Shown piece after piece: positions 1 through 11,645 of a stretch of DNA of 64,000 bases; the stretch's first letter is position 1; each line of letters opens with the position of its first letter. A program made the translations under genes and the position numbers. The notes beneath the pieces are model-generated. The model was not told the DNA's origin, made no database searches, and was given only the letters and a program-made list of their open reading frames with translations. Source of the DNA: Mortierella alpina (taxonomy: Eukaryota > Mortierellomycota > Mortierellomycetes > Mortierellales > Mortierellaceae); NCBI GenBank assembly GCA_029449245.1, contig JANATF010000013.1, positions 1,612,001 to 1,676,000 of the forward strand, given 5' to 3'.

Positions 1-1
1 G

Positions 2-3000
2 AACGAGGACGAGGACGAAGAGGCGACGGCACCGTGCGCACAGACTTCCGTCGCCACAGTACCACATCTGCCAGCTCCAAAGCCGCCGTGTCCCTCACCA
101 CTGAAGGAGGTCGCGTTGCCCACACCGTATTCAAGTTCGCGGTCTCAGGGCACATCATCAAAGCACCACAGCAAGTCAATGTCTCGACAGAGCCCGCCCA
201 TTGCACCCGTTTCAGCCATTCCGAATCTGTACAGGCGGCTTTTAAGAGTCTTCAAACCACCCTCAGAATCCTCAGACTCGGATGGCGCCGGCCATGTCGC
301 GGCTGGCTCGTCTTCCACAGCGTCCCCTTATGCTCGAGGGCCATTCGGATTGCCAGCCAGTCCAGAAAGCAGCATCCAAGCCCGTATGCGGACCAAAAAG
401 CCGCTTGCTAGCCATCCTCCTGCCCCAGTGCAAGCAAAACCTCCCGCTGCTCCGAAAGTCGTTAGCCAAGCCCATAAGCCCCCAGAGTCAACAGGTTTTC
501 GCGCCAGGTTCCTAAGAAAGCTCATGTCTTCACCCAATCTCAACACGGTCATCAGTCCTGCGCCGCCACCTGCGCCGCCCCCACCTATTGCAGTGAACAA
601 GCGCCATGAGGATCATTCACGGCGTGAAAGCCATCGCCAGCACAAACATCGTCGTCATGACAGCGGCGACGACGAAGAGCCTTCTTCGCCGCACTCTGAC
701 TTTGAGCACGAACACTCTTGTCCTATGGGAAAACGCAACCTCGAGAAAGGACCCGGCGTGCGTCCCAGAGCGGCCACTCTACCCAAGCAAGCCGTGCCTC
801 CCACTCTCCAATCCAAGTACGGCATCCCTGGTCGTGAGCTGGGTGCAGGCACGCAGGCTCAGGTGATGCTTCTGCGTGTCAAGTCCACCAAGCGCGCTCG
901 CGCGTCGTATCCATCGTTGACCAAGCCTAAGGATGGTCCTGCGATTGCCACACAACAACAGCTCCGGAACAGGGAGAAACCACCTACCCCGAGCTCACGT
1001 GCACATCAGGAAGGTCCCACGCGACCGGTGCCTGGGGATAATCTGCTCACACCCTGGTCCCGGTCGGGGACACTAATGACCACAACCGAGGATGATGTGA
1101 CACCCGAGCAACGTGAGGCCTATCGGAAGCGGCTCTTGCGCCGCGTCAGCACAGGTGGCGCCTCGATCATGAGTAACGTGAGCGGCGTCAGCGGTGCTGG
1201 TGGGCTCATCTATGCTATCAAAAAGTTCCGGCCACCCAAAGCGACCGAGACCCATCGGCAGTACCTCAAAAAGATCTGCGCCGAATTCTGCATCTCGACT
1301 TCGATGGACCATGAAAACATTATCCGAACCATTGATCTGGTCCGCGATCAACCTGGACAGGATCTTGTGGAAGATGACGCAACTGGACAAGAACAGGCTC
1401 ATGGATTATCTCAGGGTCACCATCACCACCAACGCCATCATCATCACCCCTTTCATCAACATCCTCACCCTCACCAAAAGGAAAAGGACAATCACTGGAG
1501 CGACGAGGAAGAAGGCGTTGTTGAGGATGGTCACGAGTGCAACTGTCAAGTAGATCGTCGGCGGGTGAGGGCGGTCAAGAGCGCGGGCCAGCTGCGATCG
1601 AGTAGCCAGGGTGAGGGTGGATCATCCTCATCTTTGACCTCTTCTCACCATCACCACTCAGCTGCTCAAAAGTCGAATAACTCAAAACCACGTCGAAAGC
1701 GGTCGATGGACTCAACCTCTATCCACAGGAGCATTGCCGGTACGCCTGAGCGGTTAAGCAGTCCTCCCATCCGCCAGGATGAGCATGATCAGCGATACAA
1801 GCACTCCATCTTCCGACCACACCTCCACTACCCGCACTTGCCTCAGGGACGACACTCTCAAGACAAGAGCCATCATCTTCACCTCTACAATCATCAAATC
1901 CAGCAGCAGCATGCGGAAGCCCAGCAGACAGCAGCCGCAAAGAAGAGGAAGCAGCAACGCGAGCAAGAACTCCGACAGAAAGAGGTCCAACGACTCAAGC
2001 AGCAGAAGGAGCGCGAGAAGCAGCGATCCAAGCAGTTTCGACTGGATCAGTTTCCAGAGTATTGCATGGTGATGGAGTTTGCAGCAGGCGGGGATTTGTT
2101 CAACTTGCTGACAAAGTCACATCCCCCAATCAGTCTTAACGAGAAGCATTGCTTGTGGAGACAGCTTGTGAACGGTGTGCAATACATGCACAGCATGGGC
2201 GTAGCCGTAAGTTGACTGGATCTGCAGCTTTGGGATACCTTTTCGTCGGTCTTGCATACTAAAGTCTGCCTGATATGCGCGCTCTTCTTTGTAGCACCGT
2301 GATCTCAAACCAGAGAATATCTTGATTGATGGCTCAGGCAGGATCCTCAAGCTCACCGACTTTGGCATTGCCAATGTCTTTAAATCTGTTGGAGACCCTA
2401 GCCCGCTGCCTTGCAAAGGCATCATAGGGAGCGGTAAGCATATGCCTGTATGGGTTCTTCAACTCCATACCTCACTGTATAGGCTCATGTTCTCATCATG
2501 TGTCTATCCCATTGTCTTTTAGAGCCCTACATTGCCCCCGAGGAATTCTATCTGGACGAGTACGATCCTCGGGCAGTGGATGTTTGGGCTTGTGGCGTCA
2601 TTTTCTACGTGATGTACTATGCCGCCATGCCCTGGGCGCGTGCAGACCGCCGTAAGGACGCTAGGTATGCGCGCTATATTGGTGACATAACCTCGCACCG
2701 CCACCACGAGACACAAAGACGACTGCAGTTTGAGCGCCGCGTACTTCAAAATGCCACGCCAAAAGGTTCCAAGGTTACCCTTGGCTCCCAAGGCTCGTCG
2801 AATGTGTTATTCGACCCCTTTGGCCGTCCACATGAGGCTAACCACCACCGCCAGTTCCCGCCACACAGTCCCAACGAGTGTGAAGCGTCCGTGGCATCCT
2901 CCCAGAGTGGATCACCCACCAGCCTTCAGAGCCATGATGATACCGAGAGCTCGCATACTTCACTGGAGAGCTCGCCCGTAACGCCGATCAAGGCCATGCC

Positions 3001-3415
3001 TTTTGAGGCTTCTCAGGATCCGATGACCGCAAACAGCACGAGCACTACTGCAGGAACAGGTGATACGACTTGTTCGGATGCAACTACACTTGTTCCAGCA
3101 ACGGTCTACAACACGTTTCCATACAATAGCCACGTTGGGGGACACGAGTTCATTGATCGGATTGAGACACCGGGGTGCCGCCGGATTTTGTATGCGATTT
3201 TAGAGCCGGATGTACGCAAGCGTGTGACGATTGAGCAGGTGGTGAGGGATGATTGGGTGGCACGGATCCGATACTGCAGTGACAGCGCGAGCAAGCAAGA
3301 GCAGCAGGCTGCGATGGTCTTTGGCCAGGGGGCGAGCGCTGCAAAGTATATGCAAGGCGCTAGACACGGGACACTGCATCATCAGCATGCGGTGCCTAAA
3401 GCTGTGAGGAACTGA
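2..3415 (+). CDS. Hal4/Hal5/Npr1-family Ser/Thr protein kinase, 5'-truncated by window edge
   Basis: Exons 2..2206, 2295..2433 and 2523..3415 join in phase (GT-AG introns) and give at least 1078 residues. The frame is open to the left edge with no stop and no ATG before 179, so the true start probably lies outside the window. A Ser/Pro-rich N-terminus leads into the kinase: a Gly-rich loop near 815-862, the Lys of YAIKKF near 1207, then an insertion of about 230 residues containing a His-rich run (1417-1490) before the hinge (MVMEFAAGGDLF, 2063-2101). HRDLKPENIL begins at 2295, DFGIANVF follows, and GSEPYIAPEEF spans the second intron. The APEE plus VDVWACGVIFYVMYY pattern is typical of the yeast Hal5/Sat4/Npr1 group, which stabilises nutrient and potassium transporters at the plasma membrane. 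All catalytic residues look intact. Family assignment is by motif only. Confidence 0.88.
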
Positions 3416-3534
3416 GCTCTCACACTATAATGATAATGATGATGATGATAAATATAATTACATTAGTGACCCATTTGCCCGTAATTAAAACATGCCGCTC
3501 TGTTCTCCTTTTTTTTCTAAATACTCTTTTACTG

Positions 3535-4854
3535 TCATTGTCGCGTCGTTTCTTTTGGAGATGATGGTTCCGGGAGGAGAGAATGGGCTTGAAAGACTGG
3601 GAGCTCTAATGATGTTGAAAGAGTGACTAGTCCTGCTGCCAAAGCCTCGTTCTTGGACGTGCCATGGAATCCAGAAAGATGCACCCGTTGCGGGGTGTGT
3701 TCTGCGTTCTTGAGGAGCTGTCTTGTGGCGTCGATAGTAATGTCCAGGAACATGGTCCCGGTCCTGGCATCGTTCTCTCCCATGAGCAGTGTCAAGTTGT
3801 CAAGGTGAAGGGTCCCGATCTGTTGGTGGTGGTGGTGGTGGAGCGGTGACTTTGTGGTATTGATGTCTGTGATAAGGTCGCTGTCAGTGGTGATGGGGGC
3901 GGTCTCGTCTTTGGAGGGGACAAATATGGCCAGCACGCAGTCTCCGAGTGTGAGAAGGAGTTGACTTGGGTTATAAATGTCGAATAAGGCCTTGACGACC
4001 ATGTGTTTTCCCTGTCCTTGCCCTTGTTTTTGTTGTTGGTCTGCTTGTTGCTCCTTGACATCAACGGCAAGCGTAGTCTCAGTGATGGCTGTACAGCGGA
4101 TGTCGCGGAAAGAGTCGAGTCCTCGGAGGGTGAGGTCTGACACGAAGTCGATGCCATGGATGGTGTGGACGCCCAAGAGACCGAGGTTAAAGATGATATC
4201 GGCTGTGCCCTTGATGGAGAATGTGTGGGCAGGTTGAGTGGCCAATGCAGCGATGAATCCTGCAAAGGCTGTGTGGGACTCGGCAAAGACTTTCATAGTG
4301 GAGTGGGAGATGGAGGAGAGGACGCGTCCGCGGACGACGGTTGCTGCAGTAAAGGGTGATTCCAGCTGGCCAAGGTTGATGGCGTTGTCCTAGCAAGCAG
4401 GGGATGGGGATAAAAAAAAGATGTTAGCCTCTTTGCTCGATGATGTCCCGGATGCTAAGGAGGGAGGGCTCGTGTTTCCATGTTCGCGGACCTGTACGAC
4501 CACCTACAGTACGTGGGAGCGACGACGGAGAGAGAGAGATAAGCATGGTGAGCACAAGGACACACAGATCGGGGCGTGAAGTATAGTTTTTGTTGTTTTT
4601 CATGTTGATTTTGGCGGAGGGAGGGTACATGAACTTACTTTGAGCTGGACCTGCTGGATGGGCCAACTGAAGCCGGGGATGTGGGCGAGATTCGCCATGA
4701 GCTGGTTGGAAGAGAGTGTGGAGGCCCAAGGATCGGGACCTGTGAAGTCGATGGCCATGTCCTCGAGCTCAACGCTCTTGACCACGCTGAGATCAAACAT
4801 TTTCTTGACCTTGTCCAGAAGCATCCTTGCCAAGCTAGTTTCCTTTTTGAGTTC
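3535..4854 (-). CDS. DUF3712 / LEA-like membrane-associated protein, 5' end unresolved
   Basis: Exon 3535..4389 joins in phase to exon 4639..4854, together coding for about 356 residues. Two similar beta-rich blocks (around AIDFTGPDPWAS and MVVKALFDIYNPSQLLL) are typical of fungal DUF3712 proteins, which usually carry an N-terminal membrane helix and a LEA14-like extracytoplasmic region; the biochemical role is unknown. The 249-nt intron may instead be two introns around a 12-nt microexon (4492..4503, coding VVVQ), because AG and GT flank it exactly in phase. Upstream of 4854 an acceptor (CGTAG) opens the exon, but I could not find the first exon with its start codon and membrane helix. Just upstream a coding-looking stretch (ELGILNHKGNPVR) lies one base out of frame, so a small frameshift is also possible. 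A His run (HHHHH) sits near 3830. Confidence 0.7.
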
Positions 4855-6101
4855 CTACGGACAGGGTTACCCTTATGGTTCAAGATGCCGAGTTCAGTAG
4901 GCAGGCAGGTTGGGAGGGATCGGATCGTGGCCCCACGAGCCAAGGCTGGAGAATGAGTGGTTTTGGCTTTTAGGCAAGAAAACAGGTGTTGTTGCTCAAA
5001 TGGCAGTAGTGGCGGTGGACACAGGTAAGGATCAGGCCGCCTCCTTGATGTGCTAGTTCCTGCAAAGGGTGTGGATGGTATGTCCCGAGCGCCAAGTGGT
5101 GTTGACAAGAACGAGGTGGAGACTCGAGACGACGGCAGGGCGCAAGCAAGGAAGGATGGAATCAAGGATGGAAGGAAGGAAGGAAAGGTGGCGGTGAGAA
5201 CGAGCGAGAGAGGCGTTACAAAATGATGATGTTGAGGGTGTGCAGGTGCGCACGTGCTTCACTTCTCAGCGGGCCAGTCCAGTCGCAGGCAGGGGGGACT
5301 CCACGATCATCAACAGCAATCGCCCGAGGGTGGAGGACCAAGTGGGGGTGCTCTACTCCTGCGACCATGTGGAGAACAAAGGCGTGCAAACGGCTCGACC
5401 GTGCAGATCAGAAGCAGAGCGGTGTTCTCTTGGTGCAGTTGGTTCTTTGGACGGGTGGCTGTTCAATCTGCACCTGGATGGCGTGCGTATTCCCTTGCGG
5501 CTCTGTCTGCAGCCCACCGACAGAACGCGTGCTTTGGAGCAAGGGTCTTGTTGGGCGATCGCCAGAGAGTCGGCTATGGTCCCGCAGCTCCTTTTCTCCC
5601 GATTGTGTTTGGATTCATGGCCATTCTTACTGAGCAGTTGCCTCCTTAAAAGCTAAATATGGCCGCCAGGGGGAGGAGAGGACCGGCAGAGAGGAGCGAG
5701 AGGACAAGCGTCGATGCTCATGTACGATGGGCAGGCTGCTGCTGCTGCTGAGAGGAGGCGCATGCAGAAAACGCGCTTTTGGGGCCTGGACGGGAACAAG
5801 GACCTTGTTGTTGCGCAGAAGGAAGTCAGCGAGCGTGTGCCATGCTACGGTGTTGACATGCGATGTGTCGACTCTCGCTGTGGCCTGTCTGGTCCATGTT
5901 TGCTAGAGGAGCAGGCTCTCAACAGCCCGAACTCGCGCTCTTTTATTCCTTTTGTCCCATTTGGCCTTTTGGGAGATGGCCACCCGACGAGTGCCTCGCG
6001 CTCTCAGTCGCTCTCTCAGCCCGCTCTCGTGTGCGTTGGTTGTCTCTGTCATCTGCTGGCCAGCACTTGCTATCGCGGTCTGGAGTGGAGTGAAGCACAG
6101 G

Positions 6102-6134
<33 letters not shown>

Positions 6135-6945
6135 GAGAGAGAGTGCGAGCGAGTGGGAGGAGTGCAGAGTCCTTTTGGGTCTCTGGCTACACATGTCGTC
6201 TGCCGTGCCACATATATTTATCCCCGCTGCCCATCCATCCTTTTCTTCGCTTCTTCCCCATCCCCATCCGCTGCCCTTCCTGCAACTCCTTCTGTCGCTC
6301 TTGTTCTTTCCTTCTCCTTCAGCCTTTCCCATCCATCCCATCCCATCCTCCCATCCTCCCATCCTCCCATCCTCTCATCCTCCCATCCTCTCATCCTTCC
6401 ATCCTTTCATCCTTTCATCGCATCCATCCGTCCATTCCACCCCCCTCGGCGCCCTCTTCTTCCCACACCCGCCCGCTGGACGAACAGTCGCCACCCCTTC
6501 GCAAATCGTCTGAGAGGGTAAGCGAGACTCTTGCGATACCCATATGCCCCTACTTTGTTGGCCTTTTCTCGCCGCTTCACTCCAGTCTACCATGCAGCAC
6601 CGCAACATGGCGCGCTGCCGCACTCGCGACTCCTCAGCTCTCGTCGACTCGACACGCGCTCATCCCCAGACCGCCCAGCCAGGAGCTTACCTCTTGGACC
6701 ACAGGGACCACAGGCACCCCAGGTTGGAATGGGAAAAAGAAGCTGGCGACAAACATCCTCTTTGCATCGGATCCGACCACGAGCAGCTTCGGGAACGGGG
6801 AGCGTTGGCTTGTCCTACAAACAAGATGACAGCAGAGAGAGTACATACAGAGACGATGGCAATCCCAGGCACGACCACTCACCGTCCCCTATTTCTTCCT
6901 AGGTTCATCCAGCCATCTTAATCGCAACAGCAGTTGTCAAGCATC
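4855..6945. other. Gene-poor interval with simple repeats
   Basis: No convincing coding exon was found on either strand; the long reading frames here are low-complexity. It should contain the missing 5' end of the DUF3712 gene and the promoter and leader of SKT5. Visible structure: a GA microsatellite around 6109-6145, and a degenerate 8-bp tandem array of CATCCTCC-type units about 6335-6420 with pyrimidines on the plus strand. TATATTTA at 6212 is TATA-like but unsupported. Confidence 0.5.
6335..6420. repeat. 8-bp pyrimidine-rich tandem repeat (CATCCTCC-like)
   Basis: About ten imperfect 8-base units of CATCC(T/C)(C/T)(C/T) type run without interruption. It lies 0.5 kb upstream of the SKT5 start codon. 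Simple-sequence expansion is the plainest explanation. Confidence 0.7.
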
Positions 6946-9551
6946 ATGTCCCATCCTGTGCGAGGAAGCTCCCGCACGAACGAAAGTGTTGGGCCGCATC
7001 CCAGCGTGGTGCTGGCACCGTTGCCCCCACGAGAGGTTCCCCAAGAGAGTGTAGCTGACTATGATCTGCACGAGTCTGACTACACCACCCAAAGTCCGCA
7101 CCCCCTCAGCTCGCCTCCCGCGGATGGCCCTGCAGGCTGGAGCCACCCGCCGCCACCTCCACCCCACAGGTCCGATACATTCGACAGTCAGAGCGCCGCA
7201 CACCCATACCAGCAGCAGCAGCAGTACCAGCAGCAGGACCACTACCAGCAGGACCATCGCATTGACTCTGGCAGCGCACCAGGCGCAGTCGATCTGGACC
7301 TAGGAGCACTCTCGCTCAACGACAACAACCATACCCAGGACTCGTCAGTCCCTTCTGCAGAGTCAGCTCCATTGCCTCTGCACTACACTGATCCCGAGGC
7401 CAAGATTCCCGTCGAGAGAACCGGCTATGCAGACGATACGCGGTATTCTGGCTCAGATCAGGGACATGTTCCAGCGGCGCCTGCATCCTCAGGCACAGAT
7501 GCCACCAATGCCACTCTGCCCGCAGAGTCATTTGAGCCTGGCGTAGTACTGGCCCAGAACGACGACCAATCCTCGCAGCGAACTGGCAGTGTCGACTCGA
7601 CCCACTCAGCCGTCCGCGCGTACGCAGCCGGAAACCCTGCGGCAGCCACTTATTCCGACGCTCCTCCCTCCACCCAGGGCGGAGAGTACTCACCCCAGAG
7701 TGGTCCAGGGGGTTATGGCCCCCCACAACCCGGTTACGGCGGCCAGGAGTACGGCTATGGCGGTGAATACCAGGGTCAGCAGCGTCCTCCATTCAGAGGA
7801 CCCCCTCAGCCTTATGGCCAGTACTCTCAGCAGGACCCCAGGTATCAGCAGCAGCACCCTCCAGGAGGCGGATATGGACCCAATGGATACCAGCAAGGAT
7901 ACCAGGAGGTCCAGTATGACCAGTATGGCCAGCCTTACGGACCCGAGTACGGACAGGGACAAGACTACTACCAGGATCAGCAGTATCAGCAGCAGCACTA
8001 TGGCGGGGGAGGATATCCTGGCCCCGGTAATGGATATGAATACGGAGGTGGCTACCGTCCTCAGGGACCGGGTTACGGCCCTCCCCAGCAGCAGTACTAT
8101 GGTGGCGGCCCAGGAGGCCCTGGTGGCCCCGGAGGCGCCAACTTGCACTCCTCCCCCTCGATGCGAGGCCCACCCCCAGGTCGCGGAGGTCCCAGACCAC
8201 CCATGGGTGGCCCTGGTTATGGAGCGCGCCCTCCTCATCGTGGAGATTCCGGCAGCAGCATCGGCACCATCCGCAGGCCAGCTGGCGCCGCTGGCGCTGC
8301 TCCTCGAAAGCGACCGTTGACTATTGAGCTTTTGGATGAGATGCGTCAGCGAGCCAGGACCAGCAATGACCCAGCTGCACAGCTTGAGTACGCCAAGGCA
8401 TTGATTGAAGCTGCAGTGACCTTTGGTAATGATGACCCGGACCCCAAGAGACAAAAGAAGAACAAGGAGGCACTCTTCATGGAGGGTCTCAAGATCATCA
8501 AGGGCTTGGCCACCACGGGCATGGGCATTGGCAAGCCCGCTTATCCTGAGGCGCAGTTCTTTTTGGCCAACAGTTATGGAAGCGGATCTTTGGGCTTGCA
8601 AATCGATCACGACAAGGCCTTTAACCTGTACACACAGGCCTCGAAGCAGAATCATCCAGCCGCAACTTACAGGACTGCGGTGTGCTACGAGCTCGGAGCT
8701 GGAACCAAACGCGACCACGGTCGAGCCGTCCAGTTTTACAGGAAGGCCGCATCTCTGGGCGACACGGCAGCCATGTACAAGTTGGGCATGATTATTTTGA
8801 AGGGTCTGCTCGGACAGCAGGGCAACCCCAGGGAAGCCATTACTTGGCTGAAGCGTGCAGCGGCCAATGCAGATGAGGACAACCCGCACGCGCTGCATGA
8901 GCTGGGTCTCTGTTTCGAAAAGACCGGGATCCCAACGGTTATACCCGATGAGGCCTACTCTCGGGAGCTCTTTACGCAGGCTGCAGGGTATGGATACGCC
9001 CCTAGTCAGTTCAAGCTGGGTCATTGTTACGAGTACGGCCTATTGACGTGCCCAGTGGACCCGAGGAGGAGTATTGCCTGGTACACTCGAGCTGCGGAGC
9101 AGGGTGATGCAGAGTCGGAGCTTGGTCTTTCAGGTTGGTACCTGACTGGATCCGAGGGCGTGCTGAAGCAAAGTGATACAGAGGCGTATCTCTGGGCTCG
9201 CAAGGCCGCAGATAAAGGTCTATCGCGTGCAGAGTACGCTGTTGGATACTACTCTGAGGTAAGAGAAAGAGAAACAGGAAGAGCGACCAAAACACTGTGG
9301 GTTGGCCAGAATGCATGTTCATCGTATTGATGCCTCGTTATTTTATATTTTAGGTCGGCATTGGTGTCAAGCAGGATCTGGAGGAGGCTAGACGATGGTA
9401 TCTCCGTTCAGCTGCTCAGGGCAATAACCGAGCCAAGAAGCGACTGACAGACATGAAGAAGTTGGGGGCCATGCGCCGAGTTCGCCCAGAGCGTGGTCGT
9501 CAGAACGGACAAGGGCCCGGAACGGAGGACGAGAACTGCAAAGTGATGTAA
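6946..9551 (+). CDS. SKT5: Skt5/Chs4-like activator of chitin synthase III (Sel1-repeat protein)
   Basis: Exons 6946..9258 and 9354..9551 (GT-AG, phase 0) encode 836 residues. ATG 6946 is the first methionine after a stop-containing leader. The first ~450 residues are disordered and Gln/Gly/Tyr/Pro-rich with poly-Gln runs. From about residue 480, Sel1-type TPR-like repeats follow (for example YRTAVCYELGAG, MYKLGMIILKGL, LHELGLCFEKTG, FKLGHCYEYGLL, YAVGYYSEVGIG), about seven in all. The protein ends Cys-Lys-Val-Met-stop, a CaaX farnesylation box, as in yeast Chs4/Skt5, where prenylation helps anchor the activator of Chs3 at the membrane. Sel1 repeats plus the CaaX end make this a firmer call than Sel1 repeats alone. 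Predicted role: recruiting and activating chitin synthase at growth and septation sites. Confidence 0.88.
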
Positions 9552-10740
9552 AAACTTTTAATGCACCACGGTTGTACATGCTTTTTATACACATTCACAT
9601 CCATATCCATCATACATCCAAGACTTTTGTTCATGAAATAATGCCCTTCTCATGCCTACTTTCCACCACATAAATGACCCCCCAAAAAAGAAGAGGGAGC
9701 GCTACAGGGTTTATTGCGAGTACTCAGATATGGATTGATATGGCGAAGTGCGGCGGAGGAAGACTGACTTGATGAGTGGGTTCGTCTTTTGAATGGCTCT
9801 ACAACATGGCTATGTCAAGGCTCATAGCTTGTCTCGACAGGATCGAACACCCTGAGATGCACGGGAAGAGATGTGAGCTGTATTGCAGTACTAAGCGCGG
9901 CGAGGATGTGCCTCCGCCTTAGGAACACGTTAAAGAACCACCTCATCACGACCCAATACACAGTAATATGAAGAAGCTGTTTATTTGTTCCTGCAGCTGC
10001 TTTCCAGTAGCCTTCATATCCGAATCTTGAGGATGCTGTATCTAACGCCATAGTAAAGGCGCTTGGACGCGCGTGAAAGGTACAGTAGAGGAGTAGAAGG
10101 GTAAAGGTATTAGTAAACTAAGCAAGATCGTCTTCAACCGCATAAAACATGCACATCCACATTGCCCTGCCTGCAATCAATCCCAATCAACGAACCGCAG
10201 CTACTCTCCCGCATGAGCAAGGGAGGGATTGGGCTAACCTCAGCTATTGTTTGATTGCGGGTACAGGATTACATCCGTTCCCGGATGTGCGACTCGACTG
10301 CAAACAATCCTAATCAACGGACCGCGGCCGCACTCCGGCATTGAGCATGGGAGGGATTAGGCTAACCTCAGCTATTGTTTGATCGCAGCAAAGACGCAGC
10401 ACCCCAGATATAACTCCAAACGCGGACAATGTGGATGTGGAGAAGGGATCTCAATCGACTAGAAAAACGATACTTGCCTTGCTCGTTCCTGGGGTTGTGT
10501 CCTAGTCTTCTGCACTTCCGTATTGCCCTGCCTGCAATCAATCCCAAGCAACGAACCGCAGCTACACTCCCGCATGAACAAGGGAGGGATTGGGATAACC
10601 TCGGCTATTGACCCCAACCCAACGGAGACATAACGCATAGAAGGCGGCGACTGAATCTTGTACAATGGAAAGGAGTGTGAGATGGGAGGTGTGTGGATTG
10701 CTTTTTTTTGAAATTAACGCGCGCGCGCGCGGATGACGTA
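9552..10740. other. Non-coding interval carrying a three-copy repeat
   Basis: This holds the SKT5 3' region, three related ~90-bp repeats (listed separately) and an alternating CG run at about 10718-10731. A 78-codon frame on the minus strand (9815..10051, true ATG) has no recognisable motif or supporting context, and I leave it uncalled. Confidence 0.6.
10161..10610. repeat. Three imperfect ~90-100-bp direct copies with inverted ends
   Basis: Copies lie at about 10161..10261, 10298..10388 and 10522..10610. Each has a left part like CAATC(A/C)(A/T)(T/C)CC(C/T)AA, a central CGGACCGC or CGAACCGC, then GGGAGGGATT(G/A)GG, and AACCTC(A/G)GCTATTG. In copies 1 and 2 the left TGCAA(T/A)CAA is mirrored by TTTGAT(T/C)GC at the right, so each copy can fold back. 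No coding potential was seen. They could be MITE-like or a small satellite. Confidence 0.75.
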
Positions 10741-11645
10741 TTATATTTGATCATATGTGTCTAAATGTGCAAGAGACAAGGACGAAGGGTCAATAGCTAT
10801 ATTTCCCGTCAACAACACGCGAACGCTTCTTGATCGCTTTGACCATTTTGTAGGCGATGGCTTACAGAAAAAAAAACAAAAAAAACAAAAGAGAGAGAGA
10901 GACTTAGACATTGCACTATTGAATAGCAATTCAGGACACGAAAAAGTGATAGTCTACCTTGGCTGCGGTGAGCAGGCCGAGAGCCAGCAGCAAAGTCGCG
11001 ATGTCGAGTCGGTCCTGAGGCGGTTTAAAGCATCCGAGGCTCTTTGGAATGTAAAGAGCCTCGTATTCCAAGGTCATGCTCAGGACCTCACAAACGTTCT
11101 CTGAGTGAAGAGGTGTTGGGTGTTAATATGATGGAATTGGACCGGCAGATACACTATGCGCTTCACACTTCTTTGTACTAGACCACATACTAGTGCCGGT
11201 GCTGTGCTGTGCTGGTGCTGGTGCTCCCGGACTGGCTCAGATCAGTCGCCCCGTCTCATCAGTGGGTTGTAGACTTGCCTCAAAGCATACCTTTGACTAC
11301 TAAAATGCCAACCACAGTAGCCGTCAACGTGGAGCACAGAGTCATTCCTGTCAAAATCTGCCTCCAACTTCTTGTCGATTTCTCGTGCCAGCCACTGAAT
11401 GTTGTCTTCAGAGAGCAGTGATGCCACTTCGGACCTCGCAGAACTTTTCTCTGTACTGGCGCTGCAACATTGTCTTGATGCGTGCTGCTATATACTCGTA
11501 ATAGAGTGCCGTAACATCCACATGTTTCCTTCCTGCAACATCTCTTGGGCAGACTCGTGCAGCCACGTAACCCATAATAACGAGGCATAGCTCGTCAACC
11601 TCAGCGAAAAAAGTCGAGTTTGGGACCGGTAGCGGATCCCGCTGC
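10741..11645 (-). pseudogene. Broken spliced gene of unknown family, possibly XPG/FEN1-like
   Basis: Reading the minus strand, an acceptor at 11646-11647 opens an exon coding DPLPVPNSTFFAEVDELC, then GRKHVDVTALYYEYIAARI. A single-base shift near 11425 is needed to continue into EDNIQWLAREIDKKLEADF and SVLHVDGYCGWHF. Further down, an exon 10958..11100 (ENVCEVLSMTLEYEALYIPK and on) joins in phase to 10741..10860 (ends DTYDQI). The junction between the upper and lower blocks does not resolve in phase. Order and spacing of HVDV...VLHVDG resemble the N-region of the nuclease at 26697 (RIDV...VLYLDG), a weak likeness only. I infer a decayed gene, perhaps an older relative of that element's nuclease. 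It could also be an active gene misread at one base. Confidence 0.5.

Noticed and set aside
5714-6829. 371-codon plus-strand frame upstream of SKT5
   Set aside because: Built from GA and CATCC repeats with alternating Pro/Ser/His; no start context or domain, and it overlaps other open frames.
7690-9024. 444-codon minus-strand frame opposite SKT5
   Set aside because: Shadow of the Gly/Gln/Pro-rich SKT5 coding strand.
9815-10051. 78-codon minus-strand frame beginning with ATG
   Set aside because: No motif, no flanking splice sites and no supporting neighbour; length is within chance expectation.
10161-10388. tRNA or other structured RNA gene in the repeats
   Set aside because: No A/B-box or conserved T-loop; the fold-back comes from the inverted ends only.
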